Assembly (NCBI RefSeq): GCF_012911845.1
Contig: NZ_JAAXCU010000011.1
Location: 1 to 35,605, forward strand
Direction of reading: 5' to 3'
From: Bacillus sp. RO2
GTDB taxonomy: Bacteria; Bacillota; Bacilli; Bacillales; Bacillaceae_I
Length of the DNA stretch: 35,605 nt
In this document: one piece after another, positions 1 to 6,705 of the stretch
How positions within the stretch are numbered: position 1 is the stretch's first letter
Layout: each line of letters starts with the position of its first letter
The notes under the pieces: generated by a model
The model's input: only the letters and a program-made list of their open reading frames with translations
The model's database searches: none
Told to the model about the DNA's origin: nothing
Made by a program: the position numbers and the translations under genes

Positions 1-416
1 GGTGAACGGAGTAATAGAGTGGCCTCATAAGACCGAAACGAAGCGGAAAGGGGGTGAAGGGACTAATAGGAGTGATCAAGAAGACCGAAGCCAAGCGTAA
101 ATCCGGTGAAGGTTCAAATAGAAGTGCTCTATAAGCCCGAAGCATAGTGAAAATCGGGTGAACGGTCAAATAGAAGTGCTCAATAAGCCCGAAGCGCAGG
201 GAAAATCGAGTGAACGGTCAAATAGAAGTGCTCTATAAGCTCGAAGCCACGGGAAAATCGAGTGAACGGTCAAATAGAAGTGCTCTATAAGCCCGAAGCC
301 CCGGGAAAATAGGGTGAACGGTCAAATAGAAGTGCTCTATAAGCCCGAAGCACCGGAGAAATTGAGTGAACGGTCGAATAGAGAGGCGCTATAAGCCCGA
401 AGCATCAAGACAATTG
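1..416. repeat. 52-bp tandem repeat array, eight units
   Basis: Eight head-to-tail units start at 1, 53, 105, 157, 209, 261, 313 and 365, an exact 52-bp period. Each opens with GGTGAACGG or a close variant and carries a CCCGAAGC-type block about 30 bp in. Units 4 to 7 are nearly identical, while units 1, 2 and 8 are diverged, as in an array that homogenises in its middle. The array may extend left of the window. Because 52 is not a multiple of 3 and no frame stays open, it is not a coding repeat. The rest of the stretch up to the gene at 523 (417-522) is AT-rich and shows nothing I can name beyond a likely promoter region. Confidence 0.95.
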
Positions 417-522
417 GTTTCTACAATTAAAATAACAGAATATTTTAAAAACAACGGAACTTTTCAGCCCTCAATAACGTATTTAAGATATATAAAAACA
501 TAAGGAAAAGGGGGCACCTCTC

Positions 523-720
523 ATGATCTGGTTATTCATCATTGTACCAATATTACTTCTAATCGGAATCACGCTCTACATGGACAAAAAGAATAATGGA
601 ATGAACCATCCCCCAGATGTAAACAGAGGCAATCAAAATATTGAATCAGAAACAACTAGATATCAGTTCAATCAAATTAACAACCACGGTGGAGGAAGCG
701 ATGGCGGAGGATCAAATTAA
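523..720 (+). CDS. small membrane-anchored protein with Gly/Ser-rich tail
   Basis: A 65-residue protein of unknown function. Residues 2-19 form one hydrophobic N-terminal segment (MIWLFIIVPILLLIG...), followed by a charged, Asn-rich soluble part and a GGGSDGGGSN tail. A purine-rich AAGGAAAAGGGGG sequence ends about 10 nt before the ATG. The next gene begins just after its stop codon, so the two are probably co-transcribed. The single helix plus short linker-like tail suggests a membrane-anchored peptide exposed on one side. I do not recognise a family. Confidence 0.6.
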   Translation: MIWLFIIVPILLLIGITLYMDKKNNGMNHPPDVNRGNQNIESETTRYQFNQINNHGGGSDGGGSN

Positions 721-721
721 T

Positions 722-1129
722 ATGGATTACGACATCCAAGGAAACCATGAAAATTTGAAAATCTTGCAGGCTTCCAAAGATCATTTTGGAAGCCACCTTA
801 AACTTGAAGTTACGTTTCCTGATGGGACTATTGTAATTCGGTGGGGACTTGATGAAATTGATTACCTAAGAATTATAGAAATTATTAAAAGTAATTATTT
901 TGATAGCCTAGAACAAGGGTATCATTATGAATTACTCCCTTATGTTGGTGTATCCCTTGATAAACCAAATGGTAAGCAAAAGTTTCTTGCAAACCTACGA
1001 TGTGTTCAGTGGAAAAAGGCTGCAAGAATTGAATTTGAATGCTCCGATAGGTTTGCTGGAAATTTAGAATGGTTTAAAAAAGAAGTAAGATGTTTAAAAG
1101 ATTTAGATCGTCTTAGATGGGAGTACTAA
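722..1129 (+). CDS. hypothetical soluble protein
   Basis: A 135-residue protein that I cannot assign to a family. It is mixed alpha/beta in character, acidic at the N-terminus, with an aromatic- and lysine-rich C-terminal half (LANLRCVQWKKAARIEFEC, then EWFKKEV). The frame is open from 641, but that start has no ribosome binding site and overlaps the upstream gene by 80 bp. The ATG at 722 lies one base after the upstream stop and has GGAGG at 706-710. The ATG at 701, behind GGAGG at 691-695, is the alternative and would add seven residues. Translational coupling to the small membrane protein is likely. Confidence 0.55.
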   Translation: MDYDIQGNHENLKILQASKDHFGSHLKLEVTFPDGTIVIRWGLDEIDYLRIIEIIKSNYFDSLEQGYHYELLPYVGVSLDKPNGKQKFLANLRCVQWKKAARIEFECSDRFAGNLEWFKKEVRCLKDLDRLRWEY

Positions 1130-1172
1130 AAGAGTAATGTAGGCGCTCTGCACCTTCTTAAATAATTTTGTT

Positions 1173-1721
1173 TCAAGTTTTTATATATCCATAATCCTCT
1201 CTTGTTGTTAGCCAATTCGCTATTAGATAAATCACCATATAAAACGGCACAGAGAAGATATATTGCCAATTGTATGGGTTATAAACTTTTAGGAAATGAA
1301 CAATAGGCTCTCCTACATATGCAGTCAATAAGCCGAATACGATTGCTTTAATTAGTGGAGATGAATTTGGTTTAAATTGGATTAAACTCATTACTACTAC
1401 TGGCATCAGTGCTAAGTTATAAGGAAGATAAGCTAAAATGAACGGAATCACTTCAAAGCGATAAGACCATAAGCCCAATTGGACTCCGATTGTATCCAAA
1501 ATTAGTGAGGCAGTCATCACAAAGAACCCAGCATTCAATAATCGATACCTACTTTCTTTTTGGTGATAGACAACCCAAAACAGCCAAGAGAAGACGGTTA
1601 GACCTACCCCAACCCACCAACGCCAAGTAAATAAGACTTCTTGAAACCATAAATCAATGATTTTATCATATAGCTCAGATTGACGGATAATTATTTGATC
1701 AATTTTTTCCAAGGTGTTCAT
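1173..1721 (-). CDS. CBO0543 family multi-pass membrane protein
   Basis: About 182 residues. A soluble N-terminal helix is followed by roughly five hydrophobic segments with aromatic-rich loops (FTWRWWVGVGLTVFSWLFWVVY near the N-terminus, YNWQYIFSVPFYMVIYLIANW near the C-terminus). This pattern matches the CBO0543 family of uncharacterised integral membrane proteins common in Bacillus and Clostridium; the assignment is from memory of the family. The ATG at 1721 is chosen because AAGGAG at 1731-1736 lies 9 nt upstream; the TTG at 1730 directly abuts that site. Function is unknown. Confidence 0.75.
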   Translation of the reverse strand: MNTLEKIDQIIIRQSELYDKIIDLWFQEVLFTWRWWVGVGLTVFSWLFWVVYHQKESRYRLLNAGFFVMTASLILDTIGVQLGLWSYRFEVIPFILAYLPYNLALMPVVVMSLIQFKPNSSPLIKAIVFGLLTAYVGEPIVHFLKVYNPYNWQYIFSVPFYMVIYLIANWLTTREDYGYIKT

Positions 1722-1823
1722 TTGTTTCAACTCCTTCTTCCACCGGCTTTAGAATTAGTATTAGTTTATATAGAAATTTTATGATGATACAGAGGGACTA
1801 AAAAAATTTTCTCCAATGCAAAC

Positions 1824-1854
1824 AAAAACAGAAGGGACACGCCCTTCTGTTTTT
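1824..1854 (-). terminator. intrinsic terminator after the OsmC-like gene
   Basis: Perfect 13-bp arms, AAAAACAGAAGGG (1824-1836) and CCCTTCTGTTTTT (1842-1854), flank a 5-nt loop. On the minus strand the U-rich end follows the stem, just past the stop codon of the OsmC-like gene. The A/T symmetry would also allow termination on the plus strand. Confidence 0.85.
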
Positions 1855-1859
1855 AATAG

Positions 1860-2297
1860 TTATGCCTTTTTCCACTCAGTCAATAGCTCTACTCCTGCAG
1901 CTTTAAAGCCAGTGTATACAGGGCAGCGTTTATCTGTCATCTCTTTTAATTCTTGTATGCGTTCATCAGATTCCGTTGTTTTGACAAGAGCTTGGATGGA
2001 GATTTTTTCAAAGTACGGTCGGATCCCTTCTTCTCCCATTAGACCACGTGTGTCTAATTCGCCGGTAATGGTAAATGACATACCTTGTAAGTCAAATCCA
2101 ATTTCTTTAGCAACAAAATTAGCAATAACATTTTCACATCCAGCTAAAGACGCTAGCATAGTGGAAAGGGGATCAGCGCCTGTATCTTTACCGCCCATTG
2201 ATGCAGGTTCATCAATAATAATTGTGTGTTTACCTGCTTTTATATCTGACCTCATTCCAGCTGATTCTGCCGTTACATTAAATGTTGCTTTTGCCAT
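1860..2297 (-). CDS. OsmC family peroxiredoxin-like protein
   Basis: A 145-residue OsmC/Ohr-superfamily protein, the normal family length. These enzymes reduce organic hydroperoxides or act on reactive sulfur through two cysteines. Both are present: C54 in SLAGCENVIA and C125 in DKRCPVYTGFKAAG. The sequence resembles the YhfA-like OsmC branch rather than classical Ohr. The start is supported by GGAGG 8-9 nt upstream. It is transcribed alone from a promoter carrying a Crp/Fnr-type box (2335-2377) and ends at a strong terminator. The neighbouring glutaredoxin-like and disulfide reductase genes have promoters of the same design, suggesting a shared thiol or oxidative stress response. Confidence 0.9.
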   Translation of the reverse strand: MAKATFNVTAESAGMRSDIKAGKHTIIIDEPASMGGKDTGADPLSTMLASLAGCENVIANFVAKEIGFDLQGMSFTITGELDTRGLMGEEGIRPYFEKISIQALVKTTESDERIQELKEMTDKRCPVYTGFKAAGVELLTEWKKA

Positions 2298-2334
2298 GGT
2301 TATCTTCCTCCTTCAAATAGTAACTTCATTTTCG

Positions 2335-2377
2335 ATTATACTGGGCATTATACAGAAAAACTGTAAGATGGATTACG
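2335..2377 (-). promoter_or_regulatory. Crp/Fnr-type class II promoter of the OsmC-like gene
   Basis: A box TGTAA-N6-TTACG (2362-2377), one base off a perfect palindrome, is followed on the minus strand by 21 nt and then a perfect TATAAT (2340 down to 2335). If the start of transcription is 7 nt past the -10, near 2328, the box centre lies at -41.5, the classical class II activator position. The predicted 5' leader of about 31 nt carries the ribosome binding site. The same geometry recurs at 2672-2714 and 5535-5577. Confidence 0.7.
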
Positions 2378-2407
2378 TTCAGAACTTGCTACTTTATTTT
2401 TAACTTT

Positions 2408-2635
2408 TTATTTTGTAATAGTTAGAGAAAATATTTCCTTCTGAACTAAATATTTTTCTTCCACTACAAGAACAGGTAATAACAATTTTCCTACTTTTTG
2501 CTTTATGATATCTACATATTCAGGTTTTTCAAGTACATCAACCTCTTTAAATTGAACTTCCAAGGATTTAAGGAAAAGTTTTGCTGCATGACATTTATGA
2601 CATCCTGGCATGGAAAATAAAATCATGTGGTACAA
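2408..2635 (-). CDS. glutaredoxin/thioredoxin-fold small redox protein
   Basis: 75 residues with a beta-strand start (MILFSMPGC) leading into a CxxC site, C12-H-K-C15, in MPGCHKCHAAK. A plausible cis-proline region is KLLLPVLVVEEK. Size and order fit a glutaredoxin-like protein, but the CHKC active site is not the canonical CPYC, so its partner is uncertain. The TTG at 2635 is preferred because GAGGAGG lies about 5 nt upstream; the ATG at 2626 would be 14 nt away. It is divergent from the broken Crp/Fnr gene and shares the operator at 2699-2714. It probably works in thiol or persulfide reduction with the neighbouring OsmC-like and disulfide reductase proteins. Confidence 0.8.
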   Translation of the reverse strand: MYHMILFSMPGCHKCHAAKLFLKSLEVQFKEVDVLEKPEYVDIIKQKVGKLLLPVLVVEEKYLVQKEIFSLTITK

Positions 2636-2671
2636 ACTTACCTCCTCTATTATAGTAATATCCGTGTTTTT

Positions 2672-2714
2672 ACTATAATGAGAAATAGAAATATATACTG
2701 TAAGTTAGCTTACA
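2672..2714 (-). promoter_or_regulatory. Crp/Fnr-type box and -10 in the glutaredoxin/crp divergent region
   Basis: The box TGTAA-N6-TTACA (2699-2714) sits inside an extended inverted repeat with 11-bp arms (TATACTGTAAG / CTTACAGTATA). On the minus strand a TATAGT -10 (2677 to 2672) follows after exactly 21 nt, placing the box at -41.5 from a start near 2665, as expected for activation of the glutaredoxin-like gene. On the plus strand the box immediately precedes a TATAAT at 2716-2721 that should serve the regulator gene, so binding there would block that promoter and give negative autoregulation. Confidence 0.72.
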
Positions 2715-2786
2715 GTATAATGAAAAGAAAAATAATATTATTAGTATTGGAAAATATTAGATGTAATATTTGAGGAAGGTGAGAAA

Positions 2787-3355
2787 ATGGATGATAAATT
2801 GTTTTTACTTTCACAAATAAGTTTATTGGATGAGCTACCGATGGATGATTTAAAAGTGATTGATGAAATGAGCGAGATGAAACCAGTTAAAAAAGGGACT
2901 ATCATCTTGTCTCCCGAAAAACACATGGAGGCACTTTTCTTGTTGAAAAAGGGACAGGTCCGTTTATATCGACTGAATTCGAAAGGCAAACAGTTTACGG
3001 TGGATATACTGGTAGATGGTAATATCTTTGGTGAAACTTCTACCATGTCTCTTACTGATGATCAAGTCTATGCGGAAGCGATGACAGATACTTATTTATG
3101 CATATTGGGTAAGGAGGAATTTGAGGAATTCATTGAAAATAACCCGAAGATCGTGAAAAGACGGGGAAAAGAAAAAAAGAATGGCAAACGATAGAAATGA
3201 GAGTAACTCATCAAGATATTGCAAATATGATTGGTTCAACTCGAGAGACCACAAGTGCTGTTATAAGTCAGTTGAAAAAAGAAGGAATAGTCAAGAAAAC
3301 TATACTTTTTTCTGTTCATGTGGATAAAGCCTTAGAACTATTGAATCGTTATTAA
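2787..3355 (+). pseudogene. Crp/Fnr family regulator, internal deletion plus frameshift
   Basis: The first frame gives a good cyclic-nucleotide-binding-like N-terminal domain (about residues 1-123, ending EEFIENNPKIV) and then stops at 3194. The Crp-type helix-turn-helix is intact but in another frame: TIEMRVTHQDIANMIG followed by STRETTSAVISQLKKE, ending at 3355. Compared with a usual length of about 230 residues, some 45-50 residues are missing between the two parts. That segment is the C-helix used for dimerisation. A single sequencing error cannot explain this, because both material and frame are lost. No Fnr-type Cys cluster is visible in what remains. It was the likely regulator of the nearby TGTAA-N6-TTACA promoters. 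Confidence 0.85.
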
Positions 3356-3360
3356 AAGGT

Positions 3361-3390
3361 AAGCGTAGGCAACCTCGTTGTCCTACGCTT
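3361..3390. terminator. bidirectional hairpin between convergent genes
   Basis: AAGCGTAGG and CCTACGCTT form a 9-bp stem, extended by an inner CAAC-CTC-GTTG hairpin with one bulged base. It lies between the convergent regulator pseudogene and the disulfide reductase gene. No long T tract follows on either strand, so it is a weaker terminator call than others here. Confidence 0.6.
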
Positions 3391-3394
3391 AAAG

Positions 3395-4825
3395 TTATCT
3401 AAACCACCTAATATACTTTTCCATCACCTTTGGCAAGAACCCATCAAACAGCTTCTTCCTCCAAAATGCATCTGCTGTACGTTGAACCGCTGCACTATGA
3501 TTTGGGTATGGATGAATGACATTGGATATGCTGCCTATTTTCTTTTTAAACTGTTTAGAAAACACTACCTCTTGCATCCAATCCCCAGCATGATTCCCAA
3601 CGGCATGGGCCCCAATTATATAGCCTTTTTTATCTGTCATGATTTTTACAAATCCAGTTGTTTGATGATCTGTTACGAAACGATCAACTTCGGACAAATC
3701 CACCTTATAAGCATCATAATCCAGCTTTTTTTCTTTTGCTTCTTCTTCGGTTAAACCTAAATGAAATACTTCCGGTGAAGTATAGGTGACCCATGGAACA
3801 TTAGAATAGTCTATTTTTCTTCTTAATCCTAAAAGTGCGTTTTGGACGACTTGTTTGCCTTCCATTCCTGCTACATGAGTAAAGGGCAATGTTCCGTTTA
3901 CATCTCCTATGGCATAGATGTGAGGGATGTTTGTTTGTAGGCGTTCATTAACTTTAATATGCCCTCGGTCATCCGTTTGTACATTGGCATTATTTAATTG
4001 AAGTTTGTCAGAATTAGGTGTTCTTCCTGTTGCAACCAGTATTTCATCGACTTCAAGAGATATTTCCTTTTCATCTGGTTCCATGGTGAGATGAACAACT
4101 TTCCCATTTTGACCATCTTCAATAGATTTGACAGTAGTCTTGAAGAGCAGCTTCATTTCTTTAGAAAGGACATCCTTCATGAGATGCTGTACTTCCTCGT
4201 CCTCTTTTACTAAAATACCATCAGACCTCTCGACAACCGTCACATCACTTCCTAATCTCGCCATCGCCTGAGCCATTTCAATTCCAATGGGCCCACCACC
4301 TAACACTAAAAGTCTTCTTGGTAATTTGGTTAAAGAAAAGATGGTTTCATTGGTGATATATCCATTCTCTTTCAAACCAGGAATTGGTGGAACAAAGGGT
4401 CTTGATCCTGTTGAAATGACAATTCTCTTACCAAAAATAATTTCACTATCATTAACTATGACTTGGTTCTTAGAGTGAAAAGCCCCCATTCCAATGTATA
4501 CATCGACACCTAGTTTACGAAAACGATCGGCATCATCATGCACTTGAATATGGTCAATTGCTTCCTTCACTTTCTTCATGACAGCTTCCATGTGAATATT
4601 CTCTGAAACGTGAACTCCGAACTCTTTAAGGGAACGGGAGTTTTTTATACGATTTGCAATTTCAATAAGGGCCTTGGATGGAACGCAACCGAAATGTAAA
4701 CAGTCACCGCCAGGCTGCTCTTCTTTTTCAATTAACGCAACTTTTCCTCCTAAAGAAGCGGCACCAGCGGCTACCGTTAATCCGCCAGCTCCTCCTCCAA
4801 TAACTATAAGATCATACTTTTTCAT
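3395..4825 (-). CDS. FAD-dependent pyridine nucleotide-disulfide oxidoreductase (mercuric reductase/Lpd-like)
   Basis: 476 residues, normal for class I flavoprotein disulfide reductases. Visible are the FAD-binding GGGAGG near residue 10, the redox-active pair C42-x4-C47 in GGDCLHFGCVPSK, the NAD(P)-binding GGGPIGIEMAQ, the second FAD motif (YAIGDV) and a C-terminal dimerisation domain. Where lipoamide dehydrogenase has HxHPTxxE, this protein has HPYPNHSA (H438 to A445): the catalytic His position is Tyr, as in MerA-like members, and the Glu is Ala. No MerA N-terminal metal domain or C-terminal CC pair is present, so mercury reduction is unlikely and the substrate is unknown. The ribosome binding site overlaps the stop of the upstream TVP38-like gene, so the two are translationally coupled. 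Confidence 0.88.
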   Translation of the reverse strand: MKKYDLIVIGGGAGGLTVAAGAASLGGKVALIEKEEQPGGDCLHFGCVPSKALIEIANRIKNSRSLKEFGVHVSENIHMEAVMKKVKEAIDHIQVHDDADRFRKLGVDVYIGMGAFHSKNQVIVNDSEIIFGKRIVISTGSRPFVPPIPGLKENGYITNETIFSLTKLPRRLLVLGGGPIGIEMAQAMARLGSDVTVVERSDGILVKEDEEVQHLMKDVLSKEMKLLFKTTVKSIEDGQNGKVVHLTMEPDEKEISLEVDEILVATGRTPNSDKLQLNNANVQTDDRGHIKVNERLQTNIPHIYAIGDVNGTLPFTHVAGMEGKQVVQNALLGLRRKIDYSNVPWVTYTSPEVFHLGLTEEEAKEKKLDYDAYKVDLSEVDRFVTDHQTTGFVKIMTDKKGYIIGAHAVGNHAGDWMQEVVFSKQFKKKIGSISNVIHPYPNHSAAVQRTADAFWRKKLFDGFLPKVMEKYIRWFR

Positions 4826-4841
4826 GATGAAAATTCACCTC

Positions 4842-5504
4842 TCACCCTCCATTTTTGGTAAAGCCTAATTTCCCTCGGATCTTTTTACTGAAAATTAATG
4901 GAAGTACACTAATTAAAACAAAGACGATAACTGCTAGGATAATGACTAATTTATTATCGCCGACAAAACTGGATCCTAGAAAATTGTAAGCAAAAGTACC
5001 TGGAATAATCCCAATAACGGTTGCCAAAATAAAATGCGACACCTTCACTTTAGAAAGCCCAGCTAAGTAACTAATTAGATCGAAGTTGAATAGGGGTATT
5101 AAACGAAGGAGGAGTACATAGAAAAATCCATTATCCTCCATTTGCGACTGGATCTTTTGGACTCTTACATTCGAGGTTTGACTTCTAACAATACTTTTGC
5201 CAAACTTCTTTGCAACCAGGAAAGATACGATAGCTCCTAATGTAGCACCAATGACTGTATAGACTGTTCCCCAAATTGCTCCAAATGCAAGTCCTGCTGC
5301 TAGAGAGAGAATAGAGGCAGGGAACAAGATAAGTGGCCGAATCGTATACAAGACAATGTAGATAACAGGTGCGAATACACCAAAGGATAGAATCCATTGT
5401 CGAATTCCTTCTGGGCTGATATTTAGATAGTTGTGATTGATAAACAATAAGGAGCCTACTAATATTGCTAAAATTATTCCTTTTATCCAATTTTTTTTCG
5501 TCAT
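4842..5504 (-). CDS. TVP38/TMEM64 (VTT domain) family membrane protein
   Basis: About 220 residues with an N-terminal helix (GIILAILVGSLLFI), the VTT core (AGLAFGAIWGTVYTVIGATLGA, F-x-V-x-K-x-FGK) and a C-terminal pair of helices before a basic end. The ATG at 5504 has GAGGAAGG 5-6 nt upstream, whereas the ATG at 5528 has no ribosome binding site and coincides with the predicted transcription start. The family is linked to membrane and lipid handling (DedA-related scramblase-like fold). TVP38-type proteins often sit next to this class of disulfide reductase, as here. It is the first gene of the two-gene operon driven by the Crp/Fnr-type promoter at 5535-5577. Confidence 0.88.
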   Translation of the reverse strand: MTKKNWIKGIILAILVGSLLFINHNYLNISPEGIRQWILSFGVFAPVIYIVLYTIRPLILFPASILSLAAGLAFGAIWGTVYTVIGATLGAIVSFLVAKKFGKSIVRSQTSNVRVQKIQSQMEDNGFFYVLLLRLIPLFNFDLISYLAGLSKVKVSHFILATVIGIIPGTFAYNFLGSSFVGDNKLVIILAVIVFVLISVLPLIFSKKIRGKLGFTKNGG

Positions 5505-5534
5505 GGAATCCTTCCTCTCAAGCTTCATGTTTCT

Positions 5535-5577
5535 ATTTTATAAAATAAAGGTTACTAATGCTGTAAGCTTCCTTACA
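5535..5577 (-). promoter_or_regulatory. Crp/Fnr-type class II promoter of the TVP38-reductase operon
   Basis: A perfect TGTAA-N6-TTACA box (5562-5577) overlaps the stop codon of the EamA gene. On the minus strand a TAAAAT -10 (5540 to 5535) follows after exactly 21 nt, putting the box at -41.5 from a start near 5528. The resulting leader of about 24 nt ends at the ATG at 5504 and contains its ribosome binding site. Confidence 0.7.
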
Positions 5578-6445
5578 TTTCTTTTTGTTTCACATTACTT
5601 ACCCCAATCCCTCCTAATATAATACCTACCCCAGCCCATTGATACATACTGATATGTTCTGATAATACCAAGGCTGACATGATTACTGCGACAGGGAGCT
5701 CGGAGGCTGTTAGAATCGTTCCAAGGCCTGGCCCCACATGCGGCATACCGATGGAAAAGAGAAATGGGGGAAGCACTACACCAAATATGCCTAGAATTAA
5801 TCCATATGGAGCTATGCCTAATACTGTTGGTAGATCGACTAAAAAGAAAGGGGGAAACAATATAAACGTAACAATTAAGCCCCCAGTGGAAAGAAGAGCA
5901 CTTTTTTGAATGGCAGGAATGTCCTTACCGATGATACCGCTCAAAAATATAAAAATGGAAAATGTGAAAGCGGAAAGTATTCCCCATAGAACTCCTTGTA
6001 ATGAAATTGACTCTATCTTGTCCTCCAAAAGTCCTGCAGCTAAAACTGATCCGGAAAGTAATATCACAATGGAGAGAATCTTACCTGATGAAGGACGTTT
6101 TTTATAAAAAATCCATTCCATTAATGTGCCAATCCAAATAAATTGAAACAAACAAATGATAGCAAGGGAAGCTTCTAGTGTTTGTAAGGATTGATAATAA
6201 AACAATCCTGTTAGCCCCATCGGTATCCCTGCTAACACAAGTTTCAATGTTTGCATGAAATGCAATTTTTTCTTTTTAATAAACAAAGCGGCGATCCAGA
6301 TTATGATGGTACCAACTAACACTTGGCTACCTGTTACCTCACTCATAGAATAACCGGCAGCATATGCGAGCTTCACGAATGTTGACAGAATGCCAAGACA
6401 GCAGCCACCCAAAAATACCATTAACGCGTAATGCCAAGTTTTCAT
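5573..6445 (-). CDS. EamA/DMT superfamily transporter
   Basis: 290 residues with ten predicted hydrophobic helices arranged as two EamA repeats, the standard drug/metabolite transporter size. The first repeat starts at FLGGCCLGILSTFVKLAYAAG and the second near LQGVLWGILSAFTFSIFIFLSG; the end is basic (NVKQKEM). Family members export amino acids, nucleosides or other small metabolites; the substrate cannot be read from sequence. AGAGGG precedes the ATG by about 9 nt. It has its own promoter (6580-6608) and, unusually, an intrinsic terminator inside its leader (6478-6515), so it may be controlled by premature termination. Confidence 0.88.
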   Translation of the reverse strand: MKTWHYALMVFLGGCCLGILSTFVKLAYAAGYSMSEVTGSQVLVGTIIIWIAALFIKKKKLHFMQTLKLVLAGIPMGLTGLFYYQSLQTLEASLAIICLFQFIWIGTLMEWIFYKKRPSSGKILSIVILLSGSVLAAGLLEDKIESISLQGVLWGILSAFTFSIFIFLSGIIGKDIPAIQKSALLSTGGLIVTFILFPPFFLVDLPTVLGIAPYGLILGIFGVVLPPFLFSIGMPHVGPGLGTILTASELPVAVIMSALVLSEHISMYQWAGVGIILGGIGVSNVKQKEM

Positions 6446-6477
6446 CTTATTTACCCTCTTTCATTGATGTGAAATAC

Positions 6478-6515
6478 AAAAAAGCCACACAAGTGCCCGA
6501 AGACAATTGTGTGGC
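6478..6515 (-). terminator. intrinsic terminator in the EamA leader (attenuator candidate)
   Basis: On the minus strand, GCCACACAA and TTGTGTGGC form a perfect 9-bp stem. A T/C mismatch, a further 4-bp stem and a TTCG tetraloop lie inside it, and TTTTTT follows (complement of 6478-6483). It lies after the predicted promoter and about 33 nt before the EamA start codon. No minus-strand gene lies upstream that it could otherwise terminate, because the next gene upstream is divergent. Confidence 0.8.
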
Positions 6516-6579
6516 GAAAATAGAGATATCTCTAGAAAAATCCACAATACATCATTTTATTATTCAATTTCCACACCAA

Positions 6580-6608
6580 ATTATACTGGAATGATTGCTT
6601 CAAAGCAA
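6580..6608 (-). promoter_or_regulatory. sigma-A-type promoter for the EamA gene
   Basis: Minus-strand TTGCTT (6608 to 6603), 17-bp spacer, perfect TATAAT (6585 to 6580). The predicted start near 6573 gives a leader of about 128 nt, long enough to hold a regulatory structure ahead of the terminator. Confidence 0.6.
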
Positions 6609-6628
6609 TGTGATTTTTTGGGGTTTCT

Positions 6629-6651
6629 AAACAACACATTAATAGTTGTTT
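6629..6651. repeat. inverted repeat in the divergent EamA/coiled-coil intergenic region
   Basis: AAACAAC and GTTGTTT arms of 7 bp are separated by 9 nt. It sits just upstream of the EamA -35 and upstream of the plus-strand small gene, a place suited to a repressor or activator site. No function is demonstrated. Confidence 0.4.
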
Positions 6652-6705
6652 TTCTAGCAAATTAGTAGCAAAGTTAGAACTAACAGAAGAGGGGGGACGG
6701 AAAGA

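Noticed and set aside
1-416. CRISPR array
   Set aside because: The whole 52-bp unit repeats, with no alternation of conserved repeats and unique spacers and no cas genes.
1816-2403. 195-residue plus-strand frame opposite the OsmC-like gene
   Set aside because: It is the antisense of a clear OsmC family gene, lacks a ribosome binding site and starts inside a terminator.
3395-4825. Mercuric reductase (merA) and a mercury operon
   Set aside because: No N-terminal metal-binding domain, no C-terminal CC pair, and no merR or merT genes nearby.
6478-6608. T-box or known riboswitch in the EamA leader
   Set aside because: Leader is too short for a T-box, no TGGNACC-type antiterminator motif is visible, and it does not match preQ1, fluoride or guanidine riboswitch motifs I know.
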